The notes under the pieces: generated by a model | Told to the model about the DNA's origin: nothing | What the model saw: the letters and a program-made list of their open reading frames with translations, nothing else | Database searches by the model: none | DNA from: CBDEGU01 sp965238045 | Lineage (GTDB): Bacteria; Acidobacteriota; Terriglobia; Bryobacterales; UBA6623 | DNA length: 64,000 nt | Assembly: GCA_965238045.1 (NCBI GenBank) | Contig: CBDEGU010000012.1 | Span: 2,790,001-2,854,000, forward strand | Direction of reading: 5' to 3' | Shown here: piece after piece, positions 35,048-44,871 of the stretch | Layout: each line of letters begins with the position of its first letter | Numbering within the stretch: position 1 is the first letter of the stretch | Translations under genes and position numbers: made by a program

Positions 35048-36466
35048 ATGAAAAGGGAAATCAACAGACTATTTCTGTTGTTCGTGCTCTTGGCCGCGAC
35101 CGGCGCGAGGGCCGGGGCCGCTCCCCCGAACGTCGTGGTGATCTTCGCGGACGATCTCGGATACGGCGATCTCGGCTGTTACGGTCATCCCACGATCCGG
35201 ACGCCGAATCTGGACCGCATGGCGAGCGAGGGCCAGCGGTGGACGAACTTCTATTCCGCGTCGAGTGTTTGCACTCCGAGCCGGGCGGCCCTGCTGACCG
35301 GGCGTCTGCCCATTCGCAGCGGGATGAACGAGCACTCCAAAGGCGCTGTTCTTTTTCCGGATTCCCTCGGCGGATTGCCGCCGGGTGAGATCACCATCGC
35401 CGAGATCCTCAAGCCGCGAGGTTACGCAACGGCGGCGATCGGGAAGTGGCATCTGGGCCATCGGCCCCAGTACCTGCCAACCAAGCAAGGGTTCGACTCC
35501 TACTTCGGCATCCCTTACTCCAACGACATGGACAGGCCCGCCGGCGCGCCGCGGGACGACGCCCTCTGGGGAGATCCCAACATCAAGAACTTCGATGTTC
35601 CGCTGATGCGGAATGACAAGATCATCGAGCGCCCGGCGAATCAGCATACGCTTACGAAGCGCTATACCGAGGAAGCCGTCCGTTTTATTGAGTCCCATAA
35701 GAACGGATCGTTTTTCTTGTATCTGGCCCACAACCTTCCTCATGTGCCGCTGTTCCGGTCGAAGAAGTTCGCGGGCGTGAGTCGCCGCGGTCTCTACGGC
35801 GATGTGATCGAAGAGATCGACTGGAGCGTCGGTGAGATCCTTCAGGCATTGCGGCGGAGCGGTGTGGCCGAGAATACACTGGTCGTTTTCACCTCGGACA
35901 ACGGACCGTGGCTGGTCTTCGGCGAGCAAGGCGGCTCGGCCGGTTTGCTGCGTGAAGGCAAGGGCACGACGTGGGAAGGCGGCATGCGAGAGCCGGCCAT
36001 CTTTTGGTGGCCCGGCAAGATCAAGGCGGGAGCCGTTCTCGATATGGGAAGCACGCTCGACCTGCTGCCGACGATAGCCAAGATCACCGGCGCGGAGACT
36101 CCGAAGGACCGGATTATGGACGGCTATGACCTCTCGCCCGCGCTTTTCGGCTCGGGCGGCAGCCCCCGGCGGGAGATGTTCTTCTACCGCGACGACCGCA
36201 TCTGGGCGGCCCGCGTCGGCGACTACAAGGCGCACTATCTCACCCGCTCTCGGTACCGCAATCCGGAGCCCGAGGAAGCTCACAATCCGCCGCTGCTCTA
36301 TCAGTTGGCTCACGATCCAAGCGAGGAATGGAACCTGGCCGCTGAGCACCCGGAGGTAATCGCCAAGATCAATCGACGGGTGGAAGCTCACAGAGCCGGT
36401 GTGAAACGGGTCAAGAGCCAGCTGGCCGGGCGCGACCCGGGCGCCGTGACCCGGCGCGAACGATAG
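35048..36466 (+). CDS. secreted sulfatase (formylglycine-dependent)
   Basis: Type I sulfatase acting outside the cytoplasm. Signal peptide (RLFLLFVLLAATGARAGA), metal Asp pair in VIFADDLGYGDLG, and CTPSR (Cys75-Thr-Pro-Ser-Arg79) as the CxPxR formylglycine site, with GKWHLGH and SDNGPW (C-terminal metal site) following. 472 residues. ATG 35048 follows GGGGG; the frame continues upstream into lpxI but without conservation. Substrate unknown (sulfated polysaccharide or aryl sulfate). It sits between lpxI and the Gfo/Idh gene. Confidence 0.92.
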   Translation: MKREINRLFLLFVLLAATGARAGAAPPNVVVIFADDLGYGDLGCYGHPTIRTPNLDRMASEGQRWTNFYSASSVCTPSRAALLTGRLPIRSGMNEHSKGAVLFPDSLGGLPPGEITIAEILKPRGYATAAIGKWHLGHRPQYLPTKQGFDSYFGIPYSNDMDRPAGAPRDDALWGDPNIKNFDVPLMRNDKIIERPANQHTLTKRYTEEAVRFIESHKNGSFFLYLAHNLPHVPLFRSKKFAGVSRRGLYGDVIEEIDWSVGEILQALRRSGVAENTLVVFTSDNGPWLVFGEQGGSAGLLREGKGTTWEGGMREPAIFWWPGKIKAGAVLDMGSTLDLLPTIAKITGAETPKDRIMDGYDLSPALFGSGGSPRREMFFYRDDRIWAARVGDYKAHYLTRSRYRNPEPEEAHNPPLLYQLAHDPSEEWNLAAEHPEVIAKINRRVEAHRAGVKRVKSQLAGRDPGAVTRRER

Positions 36467-36532
36467 AGCGTCGTCGTGGCGTCGCGGCCGCGGGGATGAG
36501 GCTGGCTCTGGCGGCTAGACTAGATCTCGCTT

Positions 36533-37537
36533 ATGAGTAGTGTGAACGATTCGAAACCCACTCCCGTCGCGGTTGTTGGCGTGGGCGCTTTCGGCAAGCA
36601 GCATGCTCGCGTGCTGGGCTCTTTGCCTTCCGCTCAACTAGTGGCCGTGGTCGACCGGGATCTTGATCGTGCGCGCGCGATCGCCGGAGAATACGGCGGT
36701 GAAGGGCTTGCGGATCATCGTGCGCTGGCCGGCCGCGTGAAGGCGGCGGTGGTGGCGGTGCCGACCGCGGCCCACGCCGAGGTGGGCGTGGCGCTGCTTG
36801 AGAGCGGCATCGACGTGCTGGTCGAAAAGCCGATCGCGCCGGACCTGGCCTCGGCCGAAAGGCTGGTCGAGGCCGCCAAGCAGAACGGCCGCATCCTGCA
36901 GGTGGGTCACCTCGAACGCTTCAATCCCATCGTGGAGGCGATGCAAGAGGTTGTCTCGCTTCCGTTGTTTTTTGAAGTGCACCGGATGAGCCCATTCTCA
37001 CCGCGCAGCTTGGATGTGGACGTGGTGCTGGATCTGATGATTCACGATCTTGACATCGTGCTCCAGCTTGTCGACAGCCCGCTCGACCGCTTTGAGGCCT
37101 CGGGCTTGCCGGTTCTTTCCGAGAAGGCCGATATCGCCAGCGTCCGGTTGGTCTTTGAAAACGGCTGTGTCGCGAACCTCACCGCTAGCCGTGTTTCGAC
37201 CGAAAAGATTCGGAAACTTCGTTTCTTTCAGCCTCGTCAATATATTTCCATTGACTACTCGCGCCAGGACGGGGTCGTCTTCACCGTGGACAAGAACAAT
37301 GAGATCCAATTCCGTCGCATGGCGAAATCGAAAGGAGAGCCGCTGGCTCGCCAGGCCGAATCCTTCCTCGAGTCGGTCGCGAGCCGATCCACTCCGCGCG
37401 TGACCGGCGAAGATGCCCGGGAAGTGCTTGAGGTTGCGCTTAGAATAATAGTGGAGATGGAACGCCATGCGCGCATCGTGAAGTCTACGATGGCAAGACA
37501 TCCCGGTGAATATCAGGGTGGAGAGACACCACGGTAA
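36533..37537 (+). CDS. Gfo/Idh/MocA-family oxidoreductase
   Basis: NAD(P)-dependent dehydrogenase. Rossmann fold with VAVVGVGAFGKQHARVLG (GxGxxG), the conserved VLVEKPIAPD (EKP motif) and GHLERFNP, then the C-terminal alpha/beta substrate domain (DLMIHDLDIVLQL). 334 residues. Its place after lpxA/lpxI suggests a role in modified sugar nucleotide synthesis for lipid A or surface glycan; that is inference. TAGACT (36516-36521) could be a -10, without a good -35. Confidence 0.85.
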   Translation: MSSVNDSKPTPVAVVGVGAFGKQHARVLGSLPSAQLVAVVDRDLDRARAIAGEYGGEGLADHRALAGRVKAAVVAVPTAAHAEVGVALLESGIDVLVEKPIAPDLASAERLVEAAKQNGRILQVGHLERFNPIVEAMQEVVSLPLFFEVHRMSPFSPRSLDVDVVLDLMIHDLDIVLQLVDSPLDRFEASGLPVLSEKADIASVRLVFENGCVANLTASRVSTEKIRKLRFFQPRQYISIDYSRQDGVVFTVDKNNEIQFRRMAKSKGEPLARQAESFLESVASRSTPRVTGEDAREVLEVALRIIVEMERHARIVKSTMARHPGEYQGGETPR

Positions 37538-37539
37538 AG

Positions 37540-39072
37540 GTGCGGCAAGTGAAAAAGCCGAACCCGAATCCTGACGCTGACCTCAAACTGCTGCTCACGG
37601 ACTACTCCGTCCGGCGGCGGTCGCTGCTCGTCCCGGCCGCGCCCGGCGGCAAGGCCGGCGAGCGCAGCCCGAGATCCGCCGCCATCCCAGCCGGCCCGCG
37701 GCAGAATCTGCATCTGCTTGTCGAAGATTTCCCGCTGCGCGCGAAGGACTGGTGGGACGGTTTCGACCCCGAGAAGCCGCCCCGCCTGCCGCGCCAGGCG
37801 CCGGGTCAGCGCGATCTCACTCTGCTTACGGAAAGCGACGGACTGCTCGAGAGGACCCTCAGCGGATGGAAGGTCTTGACCGAGGGTGGACCTCGTGCGT
37901 TGGTAAACCGTTGGCTGACAAACGATTCCGGGGCGGCGCCCGCACGCGCGGGGCAAGACCCGCCGCTGGATCTGCTGCTCCACTGGCGGGACGAGTACGC
38001 CTCATCGCGCTGGCGCGCGGCGAGCCGGTGGTCGCTGGCGATCCACGCGCTGATGATCGGCTTTCTGATCGTGCAAGCGCGTGTATTTCCGCACCTGCCC
38101 CGGCGACAGGATGATCGCGCCGAGCGGATGACGATCACGCTGCTGGCGCCCCCGCCGGATCTGCTTCGGCAGTTGACCCAGCCGGCGCCGCGGGAAGGGC
38201 CCGTCACCGTGGCGTTCGAGGGCAGAATGGAGGCCGCCGCTCCGGTCGTTGCGCCTCCCGAAGAGATTGCGCCTGGGGCCCCGGTGATCCTTGAGCCTGA
38301 ACCCGAGCCGCCGCGCGCCGAGCCGCCCGAACCGGAGCCGGAACCTCCCGTCGCCGAAGAGTCTCCCGCTCCGGCGGCCCCCGAACCAGCTCCAGCCGAG
38401 GTTGTGTCGCAGCCCGCCGCGCAAAGCCCCAAGCCTGGTGAGTTCACTCCGGGCAACCGTATTGGGCGTCCCGGAAACCCGGCGGAACTGCCCATGCCCC
38501 GACGACCATCTCGTCGGCCGCAACTCGTGCTGGAGCGACCTAAAAGCGCTTCGCCCGGCCGGCCGGGTGAGTTCAAGATGGGCGACCTGGCTCTCAATGC
38601 CGGAGCCGGAAGCGTGGTCGAAGCCGCTGTCAGGAACCTCTCTTCTGGACGCACGAGAGCGAGGCAAGCGGTTGGCGATGATTTCAATACTGGCATCCCG
38701 AGCGGCTACATGCGGCCTTCCCCTGGCAACGCGGGCAGTAAGCTTGAGTTGCTCAGCGACCCGAAGGGCGTGGATTTCCGTCCGTACCTGCGGCAGGTAC
38801 TTTTGTCGGTACGGCGCAACTGGTATGCGGTGATTCCGGAAAGTGCGCGTCTGGGCATGACCAGAGGGCAGGTACTGATTCAGCTCGCCATTGTTCGAGA
38901 TGGGACGGTAGCGAAACTGGTCATCGCTAGTTCATCGGGCGTAAACTCGCTCGACCGGGCGGCGGTGGCCGGCATTAGCGCGTCGAATCCATTTCCTCCG
39001 CCACCGAGCGAATACACCGGCAAAGACGTCCGCATCCAGTTTGGGTTTCGCTACAACACAAATCGCCGCTGA
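37540..39072 (+). CDS. TonB-family energy transducer-like protein with long cytoplasmic N-terminus
   Basis: 510 residues. A cytoplasmic N-terminal region of about 160-170 residues (no known domain; DLKLLLTDYSVRRRSLL near the start) precedes one membrane helix (about 170-190, RWSLAIHALMIGFLIVQARV). A periplasmic Pro/Glu-rich spacer follows (PEPEPEPP-like, about 250-300) and then a C-terminal TonB-type domain (YLRQVLLSVRRNWYAVIPES, then GQVLIQLAIVRDGTVAKL, PFPPPPSEYTGKDVRIQFGF). Ordinary TonB has its membrane helix at the very N-terminus, so this is a variant. GTG 37540 is listed; GTG 37549 has a better placed AAAGG. It ends 11 bp before the convergent tsaE. Confidence 0.75.
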   Translation: MRQVKKPNPNPDADLKLLLTDYSVRRRSLLVPAAPGGKAGERSPRSAAIPAGPRQNLHLLVEDFPLRAKDWWDGFDPEKPPRLPRQAPGQRDLTLLTESDGLLERTLSGWKVLTEGGPRALVNRWLTNDSGAAPARAGQDPPLDLLLHWRDEYASSRWRAASRWSLAIHALMIGFLIVQARVFPHLPRRQDDRAERMTITLLAPPPDLLRQLTQPAPREGPVTVAFEGRMEAAAPVVAPPEEIAPGAPVILEPEPEPPRAEPPEPEPEPPVAEESPAPAAPEPAPAEVVSQPAAQSPKPGEFTPGNRIGRPGNPAELPMPRRPSRRPQLVLERPKSASPGRPGEFKMGDLALNAGAGSVVEAAVRNLSSGRTRARQAVGDDFNTGIPSGYMRPSPGNAGSKLELLSDPKGVDFRPYLRQVLLSVRRNWYAVIPESARLGMTRGQVLIQLAIVRDGTVAKLVIASSSGVNSLDRAAVAGISASNPFPPPPSEYTGKDVRIQFGFRYNTNRR

Positions 39073-39078
39073 ACGGCG
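39064..39078. terminator. short hairpin between convergent genes
   Basis: CGCCG-CTGAA-CGGCG at 39064-39078 overlaps the stop codon of the TonB-like gene and faces tsaE from the other side. The 5-bp stem without a T-tract is weak as a terminator. Confidence 0.3.
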
Positions 39079-39083
39079 GATCG

Positions 39084-39518
39084 CTATCCGGCTTCCAGCG
39101 TGATTCCGCGGTGGTCTCCGCCCAGATCCGTCAGCCGGATTTTCATGGGTTTGCCCGGCAGATGACTCTCGAATTTTTCTCCCCACTCGATAAGGACGAT
39201 CGCGGGCTGATCCTCCAGCTCATCCAATCCCAGCGTCTCTAGTTCCGCAACGCGGTCGAGGCGGTAGAGATCGATGTGATAGAGCTTGGGCGGGCCCTCG
39301 TACTCGTGGATCAGAGAGAAGGTGGGACTGAGGATCTCTTCGGCCGGGGCCGCGCCGAAGCCGCTGATCAGTCCCTTGGCGAGGGTCGTCTTGCCCGCGC
39401 CCAGATCGCCGACAAGCAGGATCCATCGCGGAGGCTGAATCTCGGCGGCAAGACGCTGCCCCAGTTCGATCGTCTCTTCGGCGGAGTGGGTGTGGTAAGT
39501 GCTGGTGGCGATACTCAT
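39084..39518 (-). CDS. tsaE: tRNA threonylcarbamoyladenosine biosynthesis ATPase TsaE
   Basis: P-loop ATPase of the TsaB-TsaD-TsaE complex making t6A37 on ANN-decoding tRNAs. Walker A VGDLGAGKTTLAKGL (about 36-50), SPTFSLIHEYEG, YHIDLYRL and LIEWGEK are all TsaE signatures. 144 residues. The ATG overlaps the stop of nnrDE (ATGA), so the two are coupled; they are frequent neighbours in bacteria. Confidence 0.95.
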   Translation of the reverse strand: MSIATSTYHTHSAEETIELGQRLAAEIQPPRWILLVGDLGAGKTTLAKGLISGFGAAPAEEILSPTFSLIHEYEGPPKLYHIDLYRLDRVAELETLGLDELEDQPAIVLIEWGEKFESHLPGKPMKIRLTDLGGDHRGITLEAG

Positions 39519-41119
39519 AAGGGTTGGAACTGCGTTCCTCCGCGGTCCCTGGTCTTGACTTCATCGATCGCCGCTGGCAGGTATCGCGGCAGGTCGCTCG
39601 CGAGCAGACCCAGTTCGCCGGTATCTTTGACGGCAAGTTCACCGGCGAGTCCGTGGAGATATACAGCGGCGGCGATGACACTCGCCGGCTCTTCCTCGGC
39701 AAACTGCGCAAGAAAGCCGCCGATCATGCCGGTGAGGATGTCTCCCGACCCCGCCTTGGCCATCGCCGGCGTGCCGGTTGGGTTGACGAGAACTTGGCCG
39801 TCCGGTGTTGCGATCAGAGTGCGAAACCCCTTCAGCACGAGGTGCACGCCGTATTCCTGGGCGAAAGAGCGAGCCAGCTCGACGCGGCGGCCTTGCACGT
39901 CGGCGGCCGAGAGGCCGGTCAAAATGCCCATCTCGCCAGGATGCGGCGTCAACACGGTCAGCCTCCGGCCAAAGCGTGAGCGCAGGGGCGCGCCAAGTTC
40001 CAGCGCCCGCAACCCGTCGGCGTCGATGACCAGCGGGACGTCCGCCGCCTCAATGATTCGGCGAGTCAGGAGCTGATTTTCGGGCGACACGCCAAGCCCG
40101 GGTCCAATCGCGACGACAGTTTTTCGATCCAGCCAGCTTTCCTCAAACGCACTCGCATCGATCGATCCGTCGGCGGCTTCCCGGGCGGGCAAGGTCATCA
40201 GCTCGGGCGTATGAGCGACTACCGTTCCCGCCGCGCCAGCGGCCGTGGCGACGGTGACGAGTCCCGCCCCGGCGCGCAGAGCGGCCGCGCCGGCCATCAG
40301 CACGGCCCCGGGCTTCGCGCGCGAACCGCCGATCACCAGCAGATGACCGTAGTCCCCTTTGTGCGAGGCGGGCGGACGGGGAACGAACAAGGAGGCGAAA
40401 TCCCGCGCTTCAACCAAACCAAGCTGGAGATTTGGGATCGACTCGATGACGCTCGCCGCGGTTCCGATGTGCGCGACGGTGAGGGTGCCGGCCTGGAAGC
40501 AATTGGGAGGAAAGACCTGGCTCGGTTTGGGCGCGGTAAACGTGACGGTGTGGTCGGCGCGAACCGACAGGCCCGCGGGCTCGCCCGTATCCGGCGGCAT
40601 GCCCGACGGCATGTCGACAGCGACCACTTGGGCGCACGGGAACCGCGTGTTGAGGTCACCGATGACATCGGCGCAGAGCCCTTCGGCCGCTCCGCGCATG
40701 CCGGTGCCGAGCAGGGCGTCGACCACCAGCGTGGACCCCGCGAGCCGGGGCAGCAGTTCTCGCCACTTCTCCGAATCGGTCACAATCGTGGGCTGGATAT
40801 CGATACCAAGCAGCGCCTGGTAGTTTGCCGCCGCGTCGGGGCGGAGCCGGCCCGGTTCGCCGAAAAGAACCACATCTAGCCGCGAGCTGGCGTGCCCGGT
40901 GGCGATCTTGCGCGCCACGAGCATGCCGTCGCCGCCATTGTTCCCCTTGCCGCAGAGGATCACTACGTGATGTTTGCTGAGTGGAGCGAAATGATGAACG
41001 AGCAGTTCATAGACTCGCCCGCCGGCATTCTCCATCAGAGTCATCCCCGGCACGCCGTGCTCTTCGATGGTGAGCCGGTCGGCCTCCCGCATCTGCCGGG
41101 CTGTGAGAATCCGCTGCAA
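39515..41119 (-). CDS. nnr: bifunctional NAD(P)HX epimerase/ADP-dependent dehydratase
   Basis: Repairs hydrated NAD(P)H. N-terminal epimerase domain (YjeF_N, about 1-215: TARQMREADRLT, CGKGNNGGDGMLVAR, VVDALLGTG, VAVDMPSGM). C-terminal ribokinase-like dehydratase (about 230-530: GDYGHLLVIGGSRAKPGAVL, LTPHPGEMG, AGSGDILTGMIGG). 534 residues, typical of the fused form. The TTG at 41119 is chosen because GGAG lies 7 nt upstream and LQRILTARQMREAD then matches the family start; the first ATG is at 41092. Starts 1 nt after the K+ channel gene. Confidence 0.93.
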   Translation of the reverse strand: MQRILTARQMREADRLTIEEHGVPGMTLMENAGGRVYELLVHHFAPLSKHHVVILCGKGNNGGDGMLVARKIATGHASSRLDVVLFGEPGRLRPDAAANYQALLGIDIQPTIVTDSEKWRELLPRLAGSTLVVDALLGTGMRGAAEGLCADVIGDLNTRFPCAQVVAVDMPSGMPPDTGEPAGLSVRADHTVTFTAPKPSQVFPPNCFQAGTLTVAHIGTAASVIESIPNLQLGLVEARDFASLFVPRPPASHKGDYGHLLVIGGSRAKPGAVLMAGAAALRAGAGLVTVATAAGAAGTVVAHTPELMTLPAREAADGSIDASAFEESWLDRKTVVAIGPGLGVSPENQLLTRRIIEAADVPLVIDADGLRALELGAPLRSRFGRRLTVLTPHPGEMGILTGLSAADVQGRRVELARSFAQEYGVHLVLKGFRTLIATPDGQVLVNPTGTPAMAKAGSGDILTGMIGGFLAQFAEEEPASVIAAAVYLHGLAGELAVKDTGELGLLASDLPRYLPAAIDEVKTRDRGGTQFQPL

Positions 41120-41120
41120 A

Positions 41121-42128
41121 TCAGGTCTCCAGTTCCGTTTCGAGCCGTTTCAAGTTCGATCGCTCTCCCATAACGATCAGAACGTCGCCCGCGCCGAGGG
41201 TCATGTCGCCGGGAGAATTGAATGTCATCTCACCCTTCGACTTTGTGATTGCCAGCACGATCACGCCGAAATCCTGGCGTATGCGGGACCGCTCGAGCGT
41301 CTTGGCGGCTATGGAGCTGGATTCAGAAACCAAGACCTCTTCGACTTCGATGTCAAGGCCCGCCGCGCGGCCGAAAGCCGAAGCGACATCGAGGAAGCTT
41401 ACTACATGCGGCCGCAACATCGATTGAGCCAGCCTGTGTCCGATAAATGTGTAGGGTGTGAAGACCGTCGTGGCTCCGGCACGGCGCAGTTTCTCTTCCG
41501 CTTCTTCATCGCTGGCCCGCGAGGAGATCAAGATCTTGGGATTCAGCACTCGCGCCGAGAGCGTTACATAGACGTTCTGTGCGTCGGAAGGCATCGCGGA
41601 AACCAGGCCTTTGGCGGATGCGATGCGCGCCTCACGCAGAGTTGCATCTTGGGTGGCGTCGGCGATCACCGTGGGAATGCCCTGCTCCGAAGCCCACTGC
41701 AAGCACTCCGGTTCGATGTCGATCAGCACCACGGGGGCTTGGTTTCGGAGCAGTTCCGCGATGACGCCGCGGCCCACGCGCCCGGCCCCGCAGACGATGT
41801 AGTGATCCGAGAGTTTTTGTACCATTTTCTGTCTCCGGCGGCGACCGAAAAAGTCAGCTAGCTCCAGCTTGATGATTGCGTCGCCCACGATGGCGATGGA
41901 GGCGAAAATCGCCGTCACGCCAATCAGCATCAGAATCGAGTTAATCCGGCCCGCCGTGCTCAGCGTGTGGATCTCCATGTAGCCGACCGTCGCCAGCGTA
42001 ATCAGAGCCATGTAAAAACTGTCGAACAGACTCCATCCCTCTATGGTATGAAAACCGATCATGCCTCCAAGCAGGACCGTCGTCATGATCCCAAACGCGA
42101 GAAGAATTTGTGAAGTGAGTCGGCTCAT
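41121..42128 (-). CDS. two-helix K+ channel with TrkA-N/RCK domain, altered filter
   Basis: Ion channel: two membrane helices (about 6-26, 58-82) around a pore loop (FDSFYMALITLATVGYMEI), then an RCK/TrkA-N regulatory domain (HYIVCGAGRVGRGVIAELL, about 108-230) and a TrkA-C domain (about 240-335). The selectivity filter reads T47-V-G-Y-M51 where K+ channels have TVGYG/TVGFG; the codon is ATG on this strand. 335 residues. This could change selectivity or block K+ conduction. First gene of the kch-nnrDE-tsaE run. Confidence 0.88.
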   Translation of the reverse strand: MSRLTSQILLAFGIMTTVLLGGMIGFHTIEGWSLFDSFYMALITLATVGYMEIHTLSTAGRINSILMLIGVTAIFASIAIVGDAIIKLELADFFGRRRRQKMVQKLSDHYIVCGAGRVGRGVIAELLRNQAPVVLIDIEPECLQWASEQGIPTVIADATQDATLREARIASAKGLVSAMPSDAQNVYVTLSARVLNPKILISSRASDEEAEEKLRRAGATTVFTPYTFIGHRLAQSMLRPHVVSFLDVASAFGRAAGLDIEVEEVLVSESSSIAAKTLERSRIRQDFGVIVLAITKSKGEMTFNSPGDMTLGAGDVLIVMGERSNLKRLETELET

Positions 42129-42289
42129 GGCTGAGACGGTTAAGATCAGTCTTGCACGTTCTCAGGTGGTTTTTCTCTCGAAAATCGAGTCGCCGAATCA
42201 CTCATGACAAACAACCGCGGAGAGGCCGGGCTTGGCGCGGGGCCCGATTCGCGGGCCGAAGCCCGGCCCAGAAACGCCTGATTGAGCCC

Positions 42290-43279
42290 TCAGAGCGTCG
42301 CGGGCAGTTTCTCTGCCGTCAGATAGTGCAGGCTGAAGAGTTGGCGCGGGTCGGTCCAAGCACGCTTTGGTGCGTAGCCGGCCGTCTTGGCTAGCTCCTG
42401 AAACTCCCTCACGGTGAACTTGTAGGAGTTTTCCGTATGGATCGTTTCGCCGGCCTCGAAACGGATTCGTGCCCCGTTCAGCTTCACGGTTTGCGGCGCG
42501 AGGCTTTCCAGGTGCATCTCGACTCGCCCCTGGTCGGAGTTGTAGAAAGCGCGGTGACGAAATTGCGACAGGTCGAAATCAGTCTGGAGGTCACGATTGA
42601 TGCGGGTGAGCAGATTGAGATTGAAAGCCGCCGTCACTTCCGAAGAGTCATTGTAGGCGGCATGCAAGATCTCTTTGTCTTTCTTGAGATCCACCCCGAT
42701 AAGCAACGATCCGCCCTTGCCGGCGACCGTGGCGGTTGTCCGCAGTAGCGCTCTGGCCTCGGCCGGGTTGAGGTTCCCAATCGTGGAACCGGAAAAAAAC
42801 ACGGCCCGGTGACTGGCCGGATACCGTTTCGATTGCGGCACCGGGAAGGGCTTGGTGTAGTCGGCGCAGACGGCGGTGACTTCCAGTTCCGGAAACGAAC
42901 GGGCGAGTCGCAATGTGGCTTCGATGAGATGCTGCTTCGAAATATCGACGGCCACATAGCTCAGACGTCTCTCCAGCGCCTCGATCAGGATGCGAACCTT
43001 CTGGCTCGCGCCGCTGCCATATTCAATCAGGAGGCACTGCTTGCCAAGGAGAGATGCGATCTCGCTAGCGTTTCGCTTGAGAATCGAAATCTCGGTTCGC
43101 GTCGGGTAATACTCATCGAGCTGGCAAATCCGATCGAAGAGTTCCGAGCCCCGCTTGTCGTAGAAGTATTTTGGCGAGATGCGCTTCTGAGACTGCGTAA
43201 GCCCTTCGAGGATTTCCTGCTGGAAGTCCTGAACTTCGGGGTGGTGATCGTGGAATTCGATCTCGCTCGGTTTTTCCAT
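42290..43279 (-). CDS. egtD: L-histidine N-alpha-methyltransferase EgtD
   Basis: Trimethylates histidine to hercynine, the first step of ergothioneine biosynthesis. SPKYFYDKRGSELFDRICQL and PTRTEISIL are the EgtD N-terminal signature; IEYGSGASQKVRILIEAL (SAM motif I) and FFSGSTIGNL follow. C-terminal RIRFEAGETIHTENSYKFT matches the EgtD fold. 329 residues. It starts 21 nt after the egtB stop on the same strand, so egtB-egtD form an operon. Confidence 0.95.
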   Translation of the reverse strand: MEKPSEIEFHDHHPEVQDFQQEILEGLTQSQKRISPKYFYDKRGSELFDRICQLDEYYPTRTEISILKRNASEIASLLGKQCLLIEYGSGASQKVRILIEALERRLSYVAVDISKQHLIEATLRLARSFPELEVTAVCADYTKPFPVPQSKRYPASHRAVFFSGSTIGNLNPAEARALLRTTATVAGKGGSLLIGVDLKKDKEILHAAYNDSSEVTAAFNLNLLTRINRDLQTDFDLSQFRHRAFYNSDQGRVEMHLESLAPQTVKLNGARIRFEAGETIHTENSYKFTVREFQELAKTAGYAPKRAWTDPRQLFSLHYLTAEKLPATL

Positions 43280-43300
43280 GGAAGAGATCCAGGGGAAGAA

Positions 43301-44596
<1,296 letters not shown>

Positions 44597-44822
44597 GGGC
44601 AAGAAAGTCTCAACGGAAGGCGGAGACTCATTTAATTTTACCGAACTAAGATGTGAGAGCAAGAGAGTTGTACGGGTCGTTACATGGGTTGCACGACGTG
44701 ACCAGGTCAAGGTGAGCGCGCATGGCCGGCATTTCGCACCAGTCGGCGCGATGGCCGGGCGGGCGGCCTATGCGCGGGAAGCCGTGTCAAACTGCCTGGG
44801 CTGGCGCGGCCGCCAACCGATC

Positions 44823-44851
44823 CCTTGCCGGCCGAACCTTGGCCGGCAAGG
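44823..44851. repeat. 11-bp perfect inverted repeat in the egtB/CPBP divergent region
   Basis: CCTTGCCGGCC (44823-44833), loop GAACCTT, GGCCGGCAAGG (44841-44851). It ends 8 bp before the -10 box of the CPBP gene. No T-tract follows, so it looks more like an operator or cruciform than a terminator. Confidence 0.55.
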
Positions 44852-44859
44852 CACTTGGA

Positions 44860-44865
44860 TAAGAT
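44860..44865 (+). promoter_or_regulatory. -10 box of the CPBP protease gene
   Basis: TAAGAT lies 6 nt before the GTG start at 44872; TG two bases upstream is close to an extended -10. No Shine-Dalgarno, consistent with a leaderless message. Confidence 0.35.
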
Positions 44866-44871
44866 GGGGGC

